Below the pieces are notes generated by a model. That model was not told the DNA's origin. It saw only the letters and a list, made by a program, of their open reading frames with translations, and did no database searches. Below are positions 1 to 6,813 of a stretch of DNA of 20,565 nucleotides, piece by piece. Made by a program: the position numbers and the translations under genes. The DNA comes from an uncultured Lactobacillus sp. (GTDB lineage Bacteria > Bacillota > Bacilli > Lactobacillales > Lactobacillaceae), in NCBI RefSeq assembly GCF_902491705.1, contig NZ_CABUIW010000038.1, positions 1 to 20,565 of the forward strand. The letters are read 5' to 3'. Position 1 is the stretch's first letter. Each line of letters begins with the position of its first letter.

Positions 1-30
1 TTGTTCTTTATTAAATTTAGTCATAATAAA

Positions 31-59
31 AGACCCAAAAGTGTCTAACTTTTGGGTCT
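31..59 (-). terminator. Rho-independent terminator after the small membrane ORF
   Basis: A perfect 11-bp inverted repeat (AGACCCAAAAG / CTTTTGGGTCT) has a 7-nt loop. Read on the minus strand it is followed by TTTTATTA, as expected of an intrinsic terminator for genes arriving from higher coordinates. On the plus strand no T-run follows. Confidence 0.8.
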
Positions 60-122
60 CACTTCACCATAGTAGCATGAGTTAGTTTTTTTAAGTAAAA
101 ATTTGCGATCTGAATCATAATT

Positions 123-305
123 TTACTTATTTTTTGTTTTTCTAAATTTATATCTTGCATAGAGATATGAGGCGATGAATCCAACCACAACAATGCCTAT
201 CATAATTTTAAATGTCTCAGTAGACTCATGCATATGATAAGCCGAAGCAAAACAAGTTATTTCGGCAATAAGAACTTCAATTTGATGGTGCCAAAATTTT
301 TTCAT
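123..305 (-). CDS. Small membrane protein, 60 aa, unknown function
   Basis: I do not recognise this protein. The reading frame is open up to an ATG at 371, but that start lies beyond the operon terminator (335-360). The ATG at 305 has a ribosome site (AAAGGGAA) about 8 nt upstream and begins MKKFWHHQIEV, so I take 305 as the start and 60 aa as the length. The peptide has a moderately hydrophobic stretch at about residues 8-24, a clear membrane segment at about 33-51 (IMIGIVVVGFIASYLY) and a basic tail (ARYKFRKTKNK), which suggests a one- or two-span membrane peptide with a positive cytoplasmic end. It follows the amino acid importer genes but is separated from them by a terminator. A weak promoter (TTGAAT at 371-366, 17 bp, TATGAA at 348-343) runs through that terminator. 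It could be a spurious ORF; the well-placed ribosome site and its own downstream terminator argue for a real gene. Confidence 0.5.
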   Translation of the reverse strand: MKKFWHHQIEVLIAEITCFASAYHMHESTETFKIMIGIVVVGFIASYLYARYKFRKTKNK

Positions 306-334
306 ATCTATTATTCCCTTTTTATTGAACAAAA

Positions 335-360
335 GGCCAGAATTCATAAGAATTCTGACC
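335..360 (-). terminator. Terminator at the end of the amino acid importer operon
   Basis: An 11-bp stem (one G-U pair) with a TTAT loop: on the minus strand GGTCAGAATTC pairs with GAATTCTGGCC, followed by TTTTGTTC. It begins 18 nt after the stop of the last permease gene. Confidence 0.8.
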
Positions 361-377
361 AGATTATTCAAGTATCT

Positions 378-1034
378 TTAATTGTTGTACTTCTTTTGTA
401 AGTAGTTAGCCACTTGTGACAAGCAGAAGCAAACGATGAAGTACATTACAGCGATAATTACGTACATTGGAATTAAGTATGTCGTATTCTGACTGTAAAT
501 AATTTGTGCGTGGTATAAAAGTTCAGGAAGCACAATGATAGTTGCAAGTGAAGTATCCTTAACAAGCGACACAAACTGTGAAAGTAGTGCTGGAATCATG
601 TTGTGCAAAGCTTGTGGCATCACAACGTGATACATTGCTTGACCATAAGACATACCGTTTGAACGAGCACCTTCCATTTGACCCCAATCAACTGAACCAA
701 TACCTGAACGAACAATTTCTGCAAGCATTGCTCCTTCAAAAATTACCAAAGCAGTAATAGAAGCGGAAGTTGGATTCGTTACAATTCCCAGTTGTGGCAA
801 ACCGAAATAAGTGAAGAAGATAATCAGCAGAAGTGGCAAGTTACGAATAATATCAATAATAAAACCAACAATTGCTGAAAGATATTTGATCTTCATGTAA
901 CGGATCAAGCCAAGGATCAACCCAACTACAAAACTAAGCGCAATTGAAATAAGTGATACATAAATCGTTACCCAAAGTCCTTGCAATAAGAAGCGGATAT
1001 CGACCCATGAATAAGCATGAATAAAAGTTTCCAT
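378..1034 (-). CDS. glnP: Polar amino acid ABC transporter, permease subunit (second permease)
   Basis: A 218-aa inner-membrane permease of the His/Glu/Gln/Arg group (MetI-like fold) that forms the translocation pore with the neighbouring permease. Several hydrophobic spans are visible (about 15-40, 55-75, 90-110, 185-210). The cytoplasmic EAA loop that contacts the ATPase is clear: EGARSNGMSYGQAMYHVVMP at about residues 121-140. The ATG at 1034 has a strong ribosome site (GAAGGGGA). It is the last gene of the operon, 14 nt after the preceding permease gene, and is closed by a terminator. The substrate cannot be read from the permease; glutamine, glutamate, asparagine or a related polar amino acid is an inference from family and operon layout. 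Confidence 0.9.
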   Translation of the reverse strand: METFIHAYSWVDIRFLLQGLWVTIYVSLISIALSFVVGLILGLIRYMKIKYLSAIVGFIIDIIRNLPLLLIIFFTYFGLPQLGIVTNPTSASITALVIFEGAMLAEIVRSGIGSVDWGQMEGARSNGMSYGQAMYHVVMPQALHNMIPALLSQFVSLVKDTSLATIIVLPELLYHAQIIYSQNTTYLIPMYVIIAVMYFIVCFCLSQVANYLQKKYNN

Positions 1035-1048
1035 TTTCTATCCCCTTC

Positions 1049-1690
1049 CTAATTAGCCAATTTCTTTTCTAGATGACGCATGTAGTAGCTGAGTGGTAAA
1101 GTCAAGATCAAGTAGAAAAGACCTACGATAATATATGTATCAATGGTTTGGAAAGTTGAAAATGCAATCAATTGTGCTTGATACATCAAGTCAAATCCAG
1201 CAACAAAGGCTAAAACTGAAGAGTTCTTAACCAAGTTAACAAACTGGTTGCCAAGTGGTGGAATCACAATCTTCATAGCTTGAGGCAAGATAACGTAACG
1301 CATGGCTTGTACATAAGTCATACCGTTTGAACGGGCACCTTCCATTTGGCCTTCACCAATTGAGTTAATACCTGCACGAACTGTTTCAGCAATAAAAGCT
1401 GAAGTATAAAGTGTTAAACCAATTGTTCCGGCTTGGAAACCTGACAACTTAACGATGTAACGTGGAACGATCAAGTAAAAGATCATTACGATAACTAGTA
1501 ATGGAATGTTACGGAAAATCGCAATATAAATCTTGGCAATTACGCGGCCAAATTTTGGTGGAGCTACTTCAAGCAGTGCAAAGAACACACCTAAGATCAA
1601 ACTGAATACTAAGGCAATCACACTACACAGGATAGTATTCCAAAAACCTGTCAAAAAGCTGCCCCAGTTATTGGTAATAATTTGCCACAT
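1049..1690 (-). CDS. glnM: Polar amino acid ABC transporter, permease subunit (first permease)
   Basis: A 213-aa integral membrane permease homologous to the following gene product, with the same EAA-loop pattern (EGARSNGMTYVQAMRYVILP at about 118-137). The two would pair as a heterodimer and bind the ATPase. Its ATG shares one base with the stop codon of the binding-protein gene (TAATG at 1692-1688), which points to translational coupling. Known relatives are the GlnM/GlnP and GluC/GluD permeases of Gram-positive bacteria. The family call is secure; the substrate is not. Confidence 0.9.
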   Translation of the reverse strand: MWQIITNNWGSFLTGFWNTILCSVIALVFSLILGVFFALLEVAPPKFGRVIAKIYIAIFRNIPLLVIVMIFYLIVPRYIVKLSGFQAGTIGLTLYTSAFIAETVRAGINSIGEGQMEGARSNGMTYVQAMRYVILPQAMKIVIPPLGNQFVNLVKNSSVLAFVAGFDLMYQAQLIAFSTFQTIDTYIIVGLFYLILTLPLSYYMRHLEKKLAN

Positions 1691-2505
1691 TATTTCAATA
1701 CCCCCTTAAGACTAAAACCAGGAATTCCTGCAAACCATTTCTTAATCAAACGGTTATAAGTACCATCTGCTTCAAGTTCTTCAAGAGCCTTGTTAATGTG
1801 ATCTGCCATTTCTGTTTGACCCTTGTTAACAGCAATACCATAAGGAGCATCACTATAAACACCGCCGACTAACTTGTAACCCTTGTTTTCTTGGGCAATA
1901 CCAGCGAGCAAACCGTTATCAGTAGTCAGAGCCACACCTTGGTTAGCCTTAAGTGCTGACATTGCTTGACCATAGTCATCGTATTGAAGCACACGGGCTT
2001 TAGGTGCTGATTTATGCACATCATCAACTGCAGTAGTTCCTTTTACGGCAAGTACAGTTTTATTATTCAAATCTTTAACGTTAGTAATCTTACTGTTGTT
2101 TGGTACCAGCAAAGATGAACCAGCTGGGAAATATGCCTTAGTGAAAGTTACTTGTTTAGCACGCTCTGGTGTAATAGTCATTGTTGCTAAAACTGCGTCC
2201 ACGTTACCATTTTTAAGAAGTGGAATTCTAGTGTTGGCAGTTGTAGTAACAAAGCTTGCAGTACCTTTTTTACCAAGCATCTTTTTAGTTAAAGCTTTAG
2301 CAAGATCCATTTCAAAACCTTCGATCTTGCCGTTTTTTACATTAGTTAAACCAAATAATCTAGTATCTGCTCTAACGCCCCAAACAATATGTTTATTCTG
2401 TTCTACCTTTTGATAGACATTTTGCTTTTTATTGCCACAAGCAGATAAAGTAAAAGCCAGCAACACTAATAAAGGTAAGAAAAGAAATTTTCTTAATTTT
2501 TTCAT
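1690..2505 (-). CDS. glnH: Amino acid ABC transporter substrate-binding lipoprotein
   Basis: A 271-aa extracellular solute-binding protein of family 3. It has a lipoprotein signal: a basic N-terminus, a hydrophobic core, then the lipobox LSAC with the lipidated cysteine at residue 23. Family features include GFEMDLAKALTKKM (about 64-77), the MTITPERAKQVTF segment (about 110-122) whose Arg usually binds the ligand carboxylate, and DGTYNRLIKKWF near the end. It lies 11 nt after the ATPase gene; its ribosome site AAGGTGG starts at the stop of that gene. The product of the gene at 10922 is a close full-length paralogue, well over half identical by eye. The ligand is probably a polar or acidic amino acid or its amide. 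Confidence 0.93.
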   Translation of the reverse strand: MKKLRKFLFLPLLVLLAFTLSACGNKKQNVYQKVEQNKHIVWGVRADTRLFGLTNVKNGKIEGFEMDLAKALTKKMLGKKGTASFVTTTANTRIPLLKNGNVDAVLATMTITPERAKQVTFTKAYFPAGSSLLVPNNSKITNVKDLNNKTVLAVKGTTAVDDVHKSAPKARVLQYDDYGQAMSALKANQGVALTTDNGLLAGIAQENKGYKLVGGVYSDAPYGIAVNKGQTEMADHINKALEELEADGTYNRLIKKWFAGIPGFSLKGVLK

Positions 2506-2516
2506 GGCGCGCCACC

Positions 2517-3257
2517 TTAGTCTTTAGAAATAATCTTGCTTAAGAATTGACGTGCACGTTCTGTATCAGGGTGATCAAAGAATTCTTCTGGATTACGGTC
2601 TTCCAAAATGTGTCCTTGATCAAAGAAGATCAAACGATTACTTACTTTTCTAGCAAAGCCCATTTCGTGAGTAACCACAACCATAGTGATACCTTGTTCA
2701 GCAACAAAACGCATAACTTCAAGTACGTCTTCGATCATTTCTGGGTCCAGCGCACTAGTTGGTTCGTCGAACAAAATAACCTTTGGGTCCATGGCAAGTG
2801 ATCTAGCGATTGCAACACGTTGTTGTTGACCACCAGACAATTGACGTGGGTAAGAATTGATCTTATCAGCCATACCTACTTTTTCTAGGAATTGCATAGC
2901 AATCTTGCGGTTTTCATCATCTGGTCGCTTTAAAACGATCTTAGGTGCAAGCATTACGTTCTCAAGAACAGTGTGGTTGTTGTAAAGATTGAAGTGTTGG
3001 AAAACCATGCCAACATTTTTACGGATCTTGTTAATGTCTGTCTTTTTATCAGCCAAATCATGACCAGTTACAATAAGTTGTCCACTGTTGATTGGTTCCA
3101 ATCCGTTCATGGTTCTAATTAAAGTACTCTTACCAGAACCTGATGGTCCAATAATTGAAACCACTTGGCCTTCATCAATTTTCAAGTTAATATCTTTCAA
3201 TGCATGAAGCTTTCCGTAGTATTTGTCAACATGCTTAAATTCAATAATTGCTGTCAT
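2517..3257 (-). CDS. glnQ: Polar amino acid ABC transporter, ATP-binding subunit
   Basis: A 246-aa ATPase that powers the importer from the cytoplasmic face. All motifs are intact: Walker A GPSGSGKST (37-45), Q-loop Gln87 in GMVFQHFNLY, signature LSGGQQQR (140-147), Walker B VILFDEPTSALD with catalytic Glu165, and switch His197 in VVTHEMGFA. Length and motifs fit the GlnQ/HisP/ArtP group. It is the first gene of the operon. The ribosome site GGAGG lies about 13 nt upstream of the ATG. A T-box leader lies upstream on the same strand, so transcription probably depends on the charging state of one tRNA. The symbol is by family and does not assert glutamine as the substrate. Confidence 0.95.
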   Translation of the reverse strand: MTAIIEFKHVDKYYGKLHALKDINLKIDEGQVVSIIGPSGSGKSTLIRTMNGLEPINSGQLIVTGHDLADKKTDINKIRKNVGMVFQHFNLYNNHTVLENVMLAPKIVLKRPDDENRKIAMQFLEKVGMADKINSYPRQLSGGQQQRVAIARSLAMDPKVILFDEPTSALDPEMIEDVLEVMRFVAEQGITMVVVTHEMGFARKVSNRLIFFDQGHILEDRNPEEFFDHPDTERARQFLSKIISKD

Positions 3258-3469
3258 GGTTTCTATCTTTCCTCCATTTGCATTAATAATCTTATTCTAC
3301 TCTTTTTCAAGGTAAAACTAAACATTTATCCAAGCTAAATCAAGACATTTATGTATAAATCTATATTTTTCATTTGTCTTTTAGACAAATATTTTTAATT
3401 TATAAACTAAAATCTATCTTGCTTCAGCTTTTTACGAATTTGCTTCAAGAAATGACTATGCTCTTTAGG
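3258..3469 (-). other. Long 5' untranslated stretch between T-box terminator and first gene
   Basis: About 210 nt with no plausible gene on either strand. It holds a perfect 8-bp inverted repeat at 3372-3390 (ATTTGTCT, 3-nt spacer, AGACAAAT) and the ribosome site of the ATPase gene. The repeat has no T-run on the minus strand, so it is not an obvious second terminator for the operon. I see no convincing internal promoter. Confidence 0.6.
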
Positions 3470-3736
3470 GTAAAAGAAAAAGCTTTCATCCCTTGTATAG
3501 GGACGAAAGCTCTCCGCGGTACCACCCAAATTGTCTATCAAAATAGACCTTCTCATAAAGCACTATCATGCTTCATCGGCGTGGTAACGTACCGAAGACG
3601 TCTCAACCTACTCTAAGAATTGTTATTTCGGTGAGCTGCTAAAAGGGTTATTCAATGATTCAGGGTCTATTGGCTTCGCACTAGCGCCAATTCACTGTAA
3701 GAATGGATCATCTACTCTTCTTTTTCATAGCTTTTT
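3470..3736 (-). promoter_or_regulatory. T-box riboswitch controlling the amino acid importer operon
   Basis: On the minus strand the leader carries the T-box AATTTGGGTGGTACCGCGG (3532-3514), directly followed by a terminator. Stem I is recognisable: the apical hairpin TTGGC-GCTAGTGCGAA-GCCAA (3690-3670) matches the conserved distal-loop pattern, and a helix GATGAT/ATCATT is followed by an internal loop with AGTA on the 5' side (3716-3713) and GAATAACC on the 3' side (3653-3646), closed by AAAAG/CTTTT. The last is the specifier loop. In the usual register the codon would be AAC (Asn) at 3649-3647. The variable base after TGG in the T-box is T, which best pairs with a tRNA discriminator A, whereas tRNA-Asn usually has G. 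The element is certain; the amino acid is a guess. Confidence 0.95.
3481..3511 (-). terminator. T-box regulated terminator
   Basis: On the minus strand AGCTTTCGTCCC pairs with GGGATGAAAGCT (12 bp, one G-U pair, 7-nt loop), followed by TTTTTCTTTTA. The GTCCC part can pair instead with the GGG of the T-box, giving the usual antiterminator switch. Confidence 0.92.
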
Positions 3737-3742
3737 AATTTC

Positions 3743-3771
3743 TTTATATGTATTTAACATTATTTTGTTAA
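3743..3771 (-). promoter_or_regulatory. Promoter of the T-box leader and importer operon
   Basis: TTAACA (3771-3766), a 17-bp spacer and TATAAA (3748-3743) on the minus strand. Transcription would begin near 3736, just before stem I of the T-box. Confidence 0.65.
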
Positions 3772-3892
3772 AAAAAACAAGCAATATTTGTATTTTATCG
3801 AAGAAATCCACATTTAGGGCAAATTTATGCTGTTAATATTCGGAAAATGTCTTAAAATATTTATTGACATTAGAAAAACAAAGGAGTTATAC

Positions 3893-4528
3893 ATGGGAAA
3901 ACTTGAAAAGCCCGTTATTATCGGAATTGCTGGTGGTTCAGGAAGTGGTAAGACTACCATTGCCCACGAGATTGCAGATAACATTAACGACAATGATCAT
4001 GACCGTATCATGATTATGACTCAAGATTCATACTATAAAGACAATACTGGCGTACCAATGGAAGAAAGAATGAAGATCAATTACGATCACCCTGACGCTT
4101 TTGATATGCCACTGCTTGAAGCACAATTAAGTCAATTGATGCACAGAAAGCCAATTGAAATGCCAACTTATGATTTCACTGCTCACACAAGAAGCGATGA
4201 AACTATCCACGTTGAACCTGCCGACATCATTATTTTGGAAGGTATTTTGGTATTATTCAACGAAGACATCCGCAATTTAATGGATATCAAGGTTTATGTT
4301 GATACTGATGACGACATTCGTTTTATCCGTCGTCTTGAACGTGATATGAAAGAACGTGGCCGTTCACTTGATTCAGTTATCAACCAATACTTAGGCACAG
4401 TTAAGCCAATGTACAACCAATTTATCGAACCAACTAAGCGTTATGCCGACATCATCGTTCCTGAAGGCGGCGAAAACGACGTAGCAATCGATATGTTAAC
4501 TACGAAGATTCAATCAGTTTTAAGTTAA
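3893..4528 (+). CDS. udk: Uridine kinase
   Basis: A 211-aa cytoplasmic kinase that phosphorylates uridine and cytidine to UMP and CMP with ATP or GTP (pyrimidine salvage). The P-loop is GGSGSGKT at residues 14-21. Further uridine kinase features are the QDSYYKD segment (about 46-52), NYDHPDAFD (65-73), the PTYDFTAHTR segment and the RRLERDMKERGR lid region. An upstream in-frame ATG at 3827 exists, but the ATG at 3893 has a good ribosome site (AAGGAG, 3881-3886) and gives the usual family length and N-terminus (MGKLEKPVIIGIAGGSGSGK), so 3893 is preferred. It is a single gene, divergent from the T-box leader, with its own terminator. I could not settle its promoter. Confidence 0.96.
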   Translation: MGKLEKPVIIGIAGGSGSGKTTIAHEIADNINDNDHDRIMIMTQDSYYKDNTGVPMEERMKINYDHPDAFDMPLLEAQLSQLMHRKPIEMPTYDFTAHTRSDETIHVEPADIIILEGILVLFNEDIRNLMDIKVYVDTDDDIRFIRRLERDMKERGRSLDSVINQYLGTVKPMYNQFIEPTKRYADIIVPEGGENDVAIDMLTTKIQSVLS

Positions 4529-4530
4529 TG

Positions 4531-4566
4531 AAAAATCAGCACTTTATAAAAAGTGCTGATTTTTTT
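4531..4566. terminator. Bidirectional terminator between udk and the MFS gene
   Basis: A stem of about 15 bp (AAAAATCAGCACTTT with AAAGTGCTGATTTTT) and an ATAA loop, flanked by a T-run on the plus strand (4560-4566) and A's on the other side. It starts 2 nt after the udk stop and serves the convergent genes on both strands. Confidence 0.9.
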
Positions 4567-4585
4567 GTCCAATTTTTATTACTAA

Positions 4586-5959
4586 TTATTTTTTCTCATC
4601 ATCCAAAATTCTGTTGTATTTTTTAGCAAAGAATACCAAAAGCAAGACACTGGCAATGACATAGATCACTGCTGCAATGTAGTAAGCATTAGCGTAACCG
4701 TCTTGCGTAGTGAACAAATAGAATTCTGTAAACAAACCATCAATTATTCCGACAACGGCATAAGCAATCTGTACGACTCCAGTAAAGGCTGGACGCAAGT
4801 CTTTATCGACAATAACCATTTGAACTTCTTGTTGAATTGGCATCGTAGCATTAGCCAAACCAGTTCTAAGAAAGAGCAGGATGCCGACAATGACGAACAA
4901 TACGCTGCCACTACCTAAACGGCGACCATTAGCAAGTAAGAGCATAACAGGTACACAGGTAAGTGTTCCTGCTGCAACTGAAACGATGGCACCCAATTTC
5001 TTTTCTAAAAATGGAGCGAAGACATATCCAATTAACATTGCTGCTTGAACAAAAGTGTTGATGGTTGAAGTAACGTCACGCGGAATATGCAAATAGTTGT
5101 TCAAATAAATCGGTACATATACTGCAACTAAACGCGCACCCAATTGAATACCGGCAATATATGCAATCCACATAACCGTCTTTTTACTAAGCAACTTTTT
5201 GTACATAGCAATTTTATTAGCTTTCGTTTGTTTATCTTCACTATTATCTGAACGATAATCCTTTGGCACATCATGAATAAATAAAGCCAAAACAAAGGCT
5301 AACATAGTTACTGCCGCAGTGATTAATAGCAAAATGCGATATGAATTAGTATAATCAACTAAAGTTTGACCGGTCATAGTTTCAGGCTTAGCTGAAAGAA
5401 GAGATGCATCCCTATAAGAAATACCCCTAATCATGCCAAAGAACCAGACAATGGCTTTACCACCCAAGAACGTACAAATCGTTTGCGTGATCAAGTTAAC
5501 GATCATAACAATTGAGAACATCTTAGTTCTAATTTTTCCTGGGACATATGAAGTCCACATTAATGGATACATTAAATCATAGACCCCAATAGCTGTCCAA
5601 GAAATCGTGTAAGCAATCATAATCACAAACTGATTAGTCGTTACACAAGTTAATGCCATAAAAACCGCGGTCATCGGCGGCAAAATAAGCAAGATCTTAC
5701 GATAGCCCCACTTATGGACAGTCGCAATCATGATTGACATTAAAATTGCAGTTGCCGCATTAAAAATATTAAGTCCAGAAATTAGGTGCGGTGCAACAAT
5801 CTTGTAGTATGACAAAGCTGCATCATTAGTAATACCGGTAACTGCACCTAAAATGCCATAGATCCATAAATAGATAATGACATTATGCTTATAACGCGGA
5901 TTCCAATTCTTGATGGCTTCCGCCTCAGCTTCTTTTTCTTCATTCGATCGGTTAAACAT
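4586..5959 (-). CDS. MFS transporter, substrate unknown
   Basis: A 457-aa membrane carrier with about 12 hydrophobic spans, a charged N-terminal tail (SNEEKEAEAEAIKNW) and a long charged central loop at about 230-260 (HDVPKDYRSDNSEDK...) between the two six-helix halves, as in the major facilitator superfamily. No substrate motif is clear to me; sugar or other solute uptake is possible. It follows the YkoE-like gene on the same strand, but a 104-nt gap holds a separate extended -10 promoter and a cre-like box, so it is probably transcribed independently and under carbon catabolite control. The ATG at 5959 has an AGAAGGGA ribosome site. Confidence 0.8.
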   Translation of the reverse strand: MFNRSNEEKEAEAEAIKNWNPRYKHNVIIYLWIYGILGAVTGITNDAALSYYKIVAPHLISGLNIFNAATAILMSIMIATVHKWGYRKILLILPPMTAVFMALTCVTTNQFVIMIAYTISWTAIGVYDLMYPLMWTSYVPGKIRTKMFSIVMIVNLITQTICTFLGGKAIVWFFGMIRGISYRDASLLSAKPETMTGQTLVDYTNSYRILLLITAAVTMLAFVLALFIHDVPKDYRSDNSEDKQTKANKIAMYKKLLSKKTVMWIAYIAGIQLGARLVAVYVPIYLNNYLHIPRDVTSTINTFVQAAMLIGYVFAPFLEKKLGAIVSVAAGTLTCVPVMLLLANGRRLGSGSVLFVIVGILLFLRTGLANATMPIQQEVQMVIVDKDLRPAFTGVVQIAYAVVGIIDGLFTEFYLFTTQDGYANAYYIAAVIYVIASVLLLVFFAKKYNRILDDEKK

Positions 5960-5978
5960 AAAAAATCCCTTCTTTTTA

Positions 5979-5992
5979 TGAAAACGTATACA
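5979..5992. promoter_or_regulatory. cre-like site (CcpA operator) in front of the MFS gene
   Basis: TGAAAACGTATACA fits the relaxed catabolite-responsive element WTGNAANCGNWNNCW completely and the strict TGWAANCGNTNNCA form with one mismatch. It lies just downstream of the predicted start of transcription, where CcpA binding would repress. Confidence 0.55.
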
Positions 5993-6004
5993 CTCCTCAA
6001 ATCT

Positions 6005-6013
6005 ATTCTAGCA
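6005..6013 (-). promoter_or_regulatory. Extended -10 promoter of the MFS gene
   Basis: On the minus strand TGCTAGAAT: an extended TGn followed by TAGAAT. The -35 region is weak (TTTCAT). The start of transcription would fall near 5998, just upstream of the cre-like box. Confidence 0.5.
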
Positions 6014-6063
6014 TAGACTAAAGCTAATGAAACATGTATCCAAAAAGAAGGAACTTATGATTA

Positions 6064-6642
6064 TTATTCAGTTCTTGGCTTAAGTGCCTTATCAAACAAA
6101 TTAGTGATTAATTTTACCAAGACACCATCAAATAATAATGAAGAAATCATGCTTGTAATAAACATCAAAATTTGTAAACTTGGACGATAATGACTCCAGC
6201 CAAAGATAAAGTATGATGGAATAAAACCACCAAGGTTGGCAAAGAAAGCACCAGTTAAAACGCTAGCCCAAGAAAATCTTTCATAGCATGACTTTTTAGG
6301 GAAAAAGCCAATTTCATTAGTAGCACCTTGAATTAAGCCTTCTAAGATGGTGAGTGCGCCCCATTGACCACCAATAGCCATTTCGACTGTAGCGGCAATC
6401 AATTCGCCGATTGTACCAGAACCTGCTGTAGGAACAAAATACATTGCAAGTGGCGCTGCCATATACCACAAACCAGTAAAAATATTATCTACAACTGGTG
6501 CATACCCTGTTGGTAAAAAACTCAACTTAACTACGTTATACAGGTTGTTAAAACCATAGGTATAGATCACACCCATGATAATTCCAATTAAGGCAACCAA
6601 AATAATCGATTTAACATTCCATTTCGATGAACGCGTAAACAT
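6064..6642 (-). CDS. ykoE: YkoE-like ECF transporter S-component (thiamine or its pyrimidine precursor)
   Basis: A 192-aa integral membrane protein with about five to six spans. The segment SGTIGELIAATVEMAIGGQW (about 75-94) and the following GLIQGATNEIGF (about 102-113) match the conserved core of the YkoE family, the substrate-binding component of a thiamine-related energy-coupling-factor transporter. The TPP riboswitch directly upstream supports a vitamin B1 role independently. In many genomes ykoE is followed by ykoD (ATPase) and ykoC (T-component); here neither is present, so the protein probably borrows a shared ECF ATPase/T module. The ATG at 6642 lies 5 nt after the riboswitch terminator stem, and its ribosome site (AGGAG) is inside that stem. 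Confidence 0.85.
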   Translation of the reverse strand: MFTRSSKWNVKSIILVALIGIIMGVIYTYGFNNLYNVVKLSFLPTGYAPVVDNIFTGLWYMAAPLAMYFVPTAGSGTIGELIAATVEMAIGGQWGALTILEGLIQGATNEIGFFPKKSCYERFSWASVLTGAFFANLGGFIPSYFIFGWSHYRPSLQILMFITSMISSLLFDGVLVKLITNLFDKALKPRTE

Positions 6643-6684
6643 AAAAATACTCCTAACTAACTATAAATCTAGTCAGTAGGAGTA
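6643..6684 (-). terminator. TPP riboswitch expression platform: terminator that also hides the ribosome site
   Basis: On the minus strand TACTCCTACTGACTA pairs with TAGTTAGTTAGGAGTA (about 15 bp, one bulge), followed by TTTTT and then the ATG. The 3' arm contains TTAGGAG, the ribosome site of the ykoE-like gene. Folding would therefore both end transcription and block translation. Confidence 0.85.
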
Positions 6685-6706
6685 CATTAATAATCAATCT
6701 TATTTT

Positions 6707-6782
6707 CCACTTTCCTTATCGCAAGCATTACCTTGTTCAAGTTCAAAGGGTATTTCTCAGCTTATTCAAGCACCCCTAGTGA
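6707..6782 (-). promoter_or_regulatory. TPP riboswitch (THI element)
   Basis: The minus strand reads ACTAGGGGTGC, then GCTGAGA (about 6761-6755), ATACCC, TTGAACTTGAAC, GGTAATGC and TGCGATAAGGAAAGTG: the ordered conserved blocks of the thiamine pyrophosphate aptamer. The closing helix P1 is CACT (6781-6778) with AGTG (6711-6708). TPP binding should favour the downstream terminator and switch off the YkoE-like transporter. Confidence 0.95.
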
Positions 6783-6802
6783 CTAATTGTTTAATTAGTT
6801 TT

Positions 6803-6811
6803 AGTATACCA
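6803..6811 (-). promoter_or_regulatory. Promoter of the TPP riboswitch / ykoE transcript
   Basis: Extended -10 sequence TGGTATACT on the minus strand, immediately after the stop of the upstream exporter gene. No good -35 box. The RNA would start near 6796 and begin with a small hairpin (ACTAATT/AATTAGT, 6782-6799). No terminator with a T-run separates it from the exporter operon, so read-through into the riboswitch is also possible. Confidence 0.55.
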
Positions 6812-6813
6812 CA

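Larger units (their letters stand above)
5968..6051 (-). repeat. 10-bp inverted repeat bracketing the MFS promoter
   Basis: CCTTCTTTTT (5968-5977) and AAAAAGAAGG (6042-6051) are perfect inverted copies. The inner copy on the minus strand contains the ribosome site (AGAAGG) of the MFS gene. The outer copy lies upstream of the promoter, so base-pairing is possible only in read-through RNA from the upstream YkoE-like gene, where it would hide the ribosome site. Confidence 0.55.

Noticed and set aside
93..128. AAGTAAAA ... TTTTACTT inverted repeat around the stop of the small membrane ORF
   Set aside because: A/T-only stem with a 20-nt loop and no T-run on the minus strand; the hairpin at 31-59 is the better terminator.
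2096..2413. 105-aa plus-strand open frame opposite the binding-protein gene
   Set aside because: It has no ribosome site, is fully antisense to a well-supported gene and resembles no protein; it is a shadow frame.
2506..2513. GGCGCGCC, a GC-only 8-bp palindrome in AT-rich DNA, between the ATPase and binder genes
   Set aside because: A short chance element in a spacer that also holds the ribosome site; no sign of a cloning scar or recombination junction.
3374..3616. 80-aa plus-strand open frame across the T-box leader
   Set aside because: It runs antisense through the conserved T-box and terminator, whose RNA structure explains the sequence; no ribosome site.
3864..3892. TTGACA, 17 bp, TTATAC upstream of udk
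   Set aside because: The -10 would abut the ATG and lie over the ribosome site, so RNA would begin inside the coding region. It cannot serve the chosen start.
6782..6799. ACTAATT / AATTAGT hairpin after the exporter operon, considered as its terminator
   Set aside because: No T-run follows on the minus strand and the stem is A/T-rich; it is more likely the 5' end of the TPP leader RNA.
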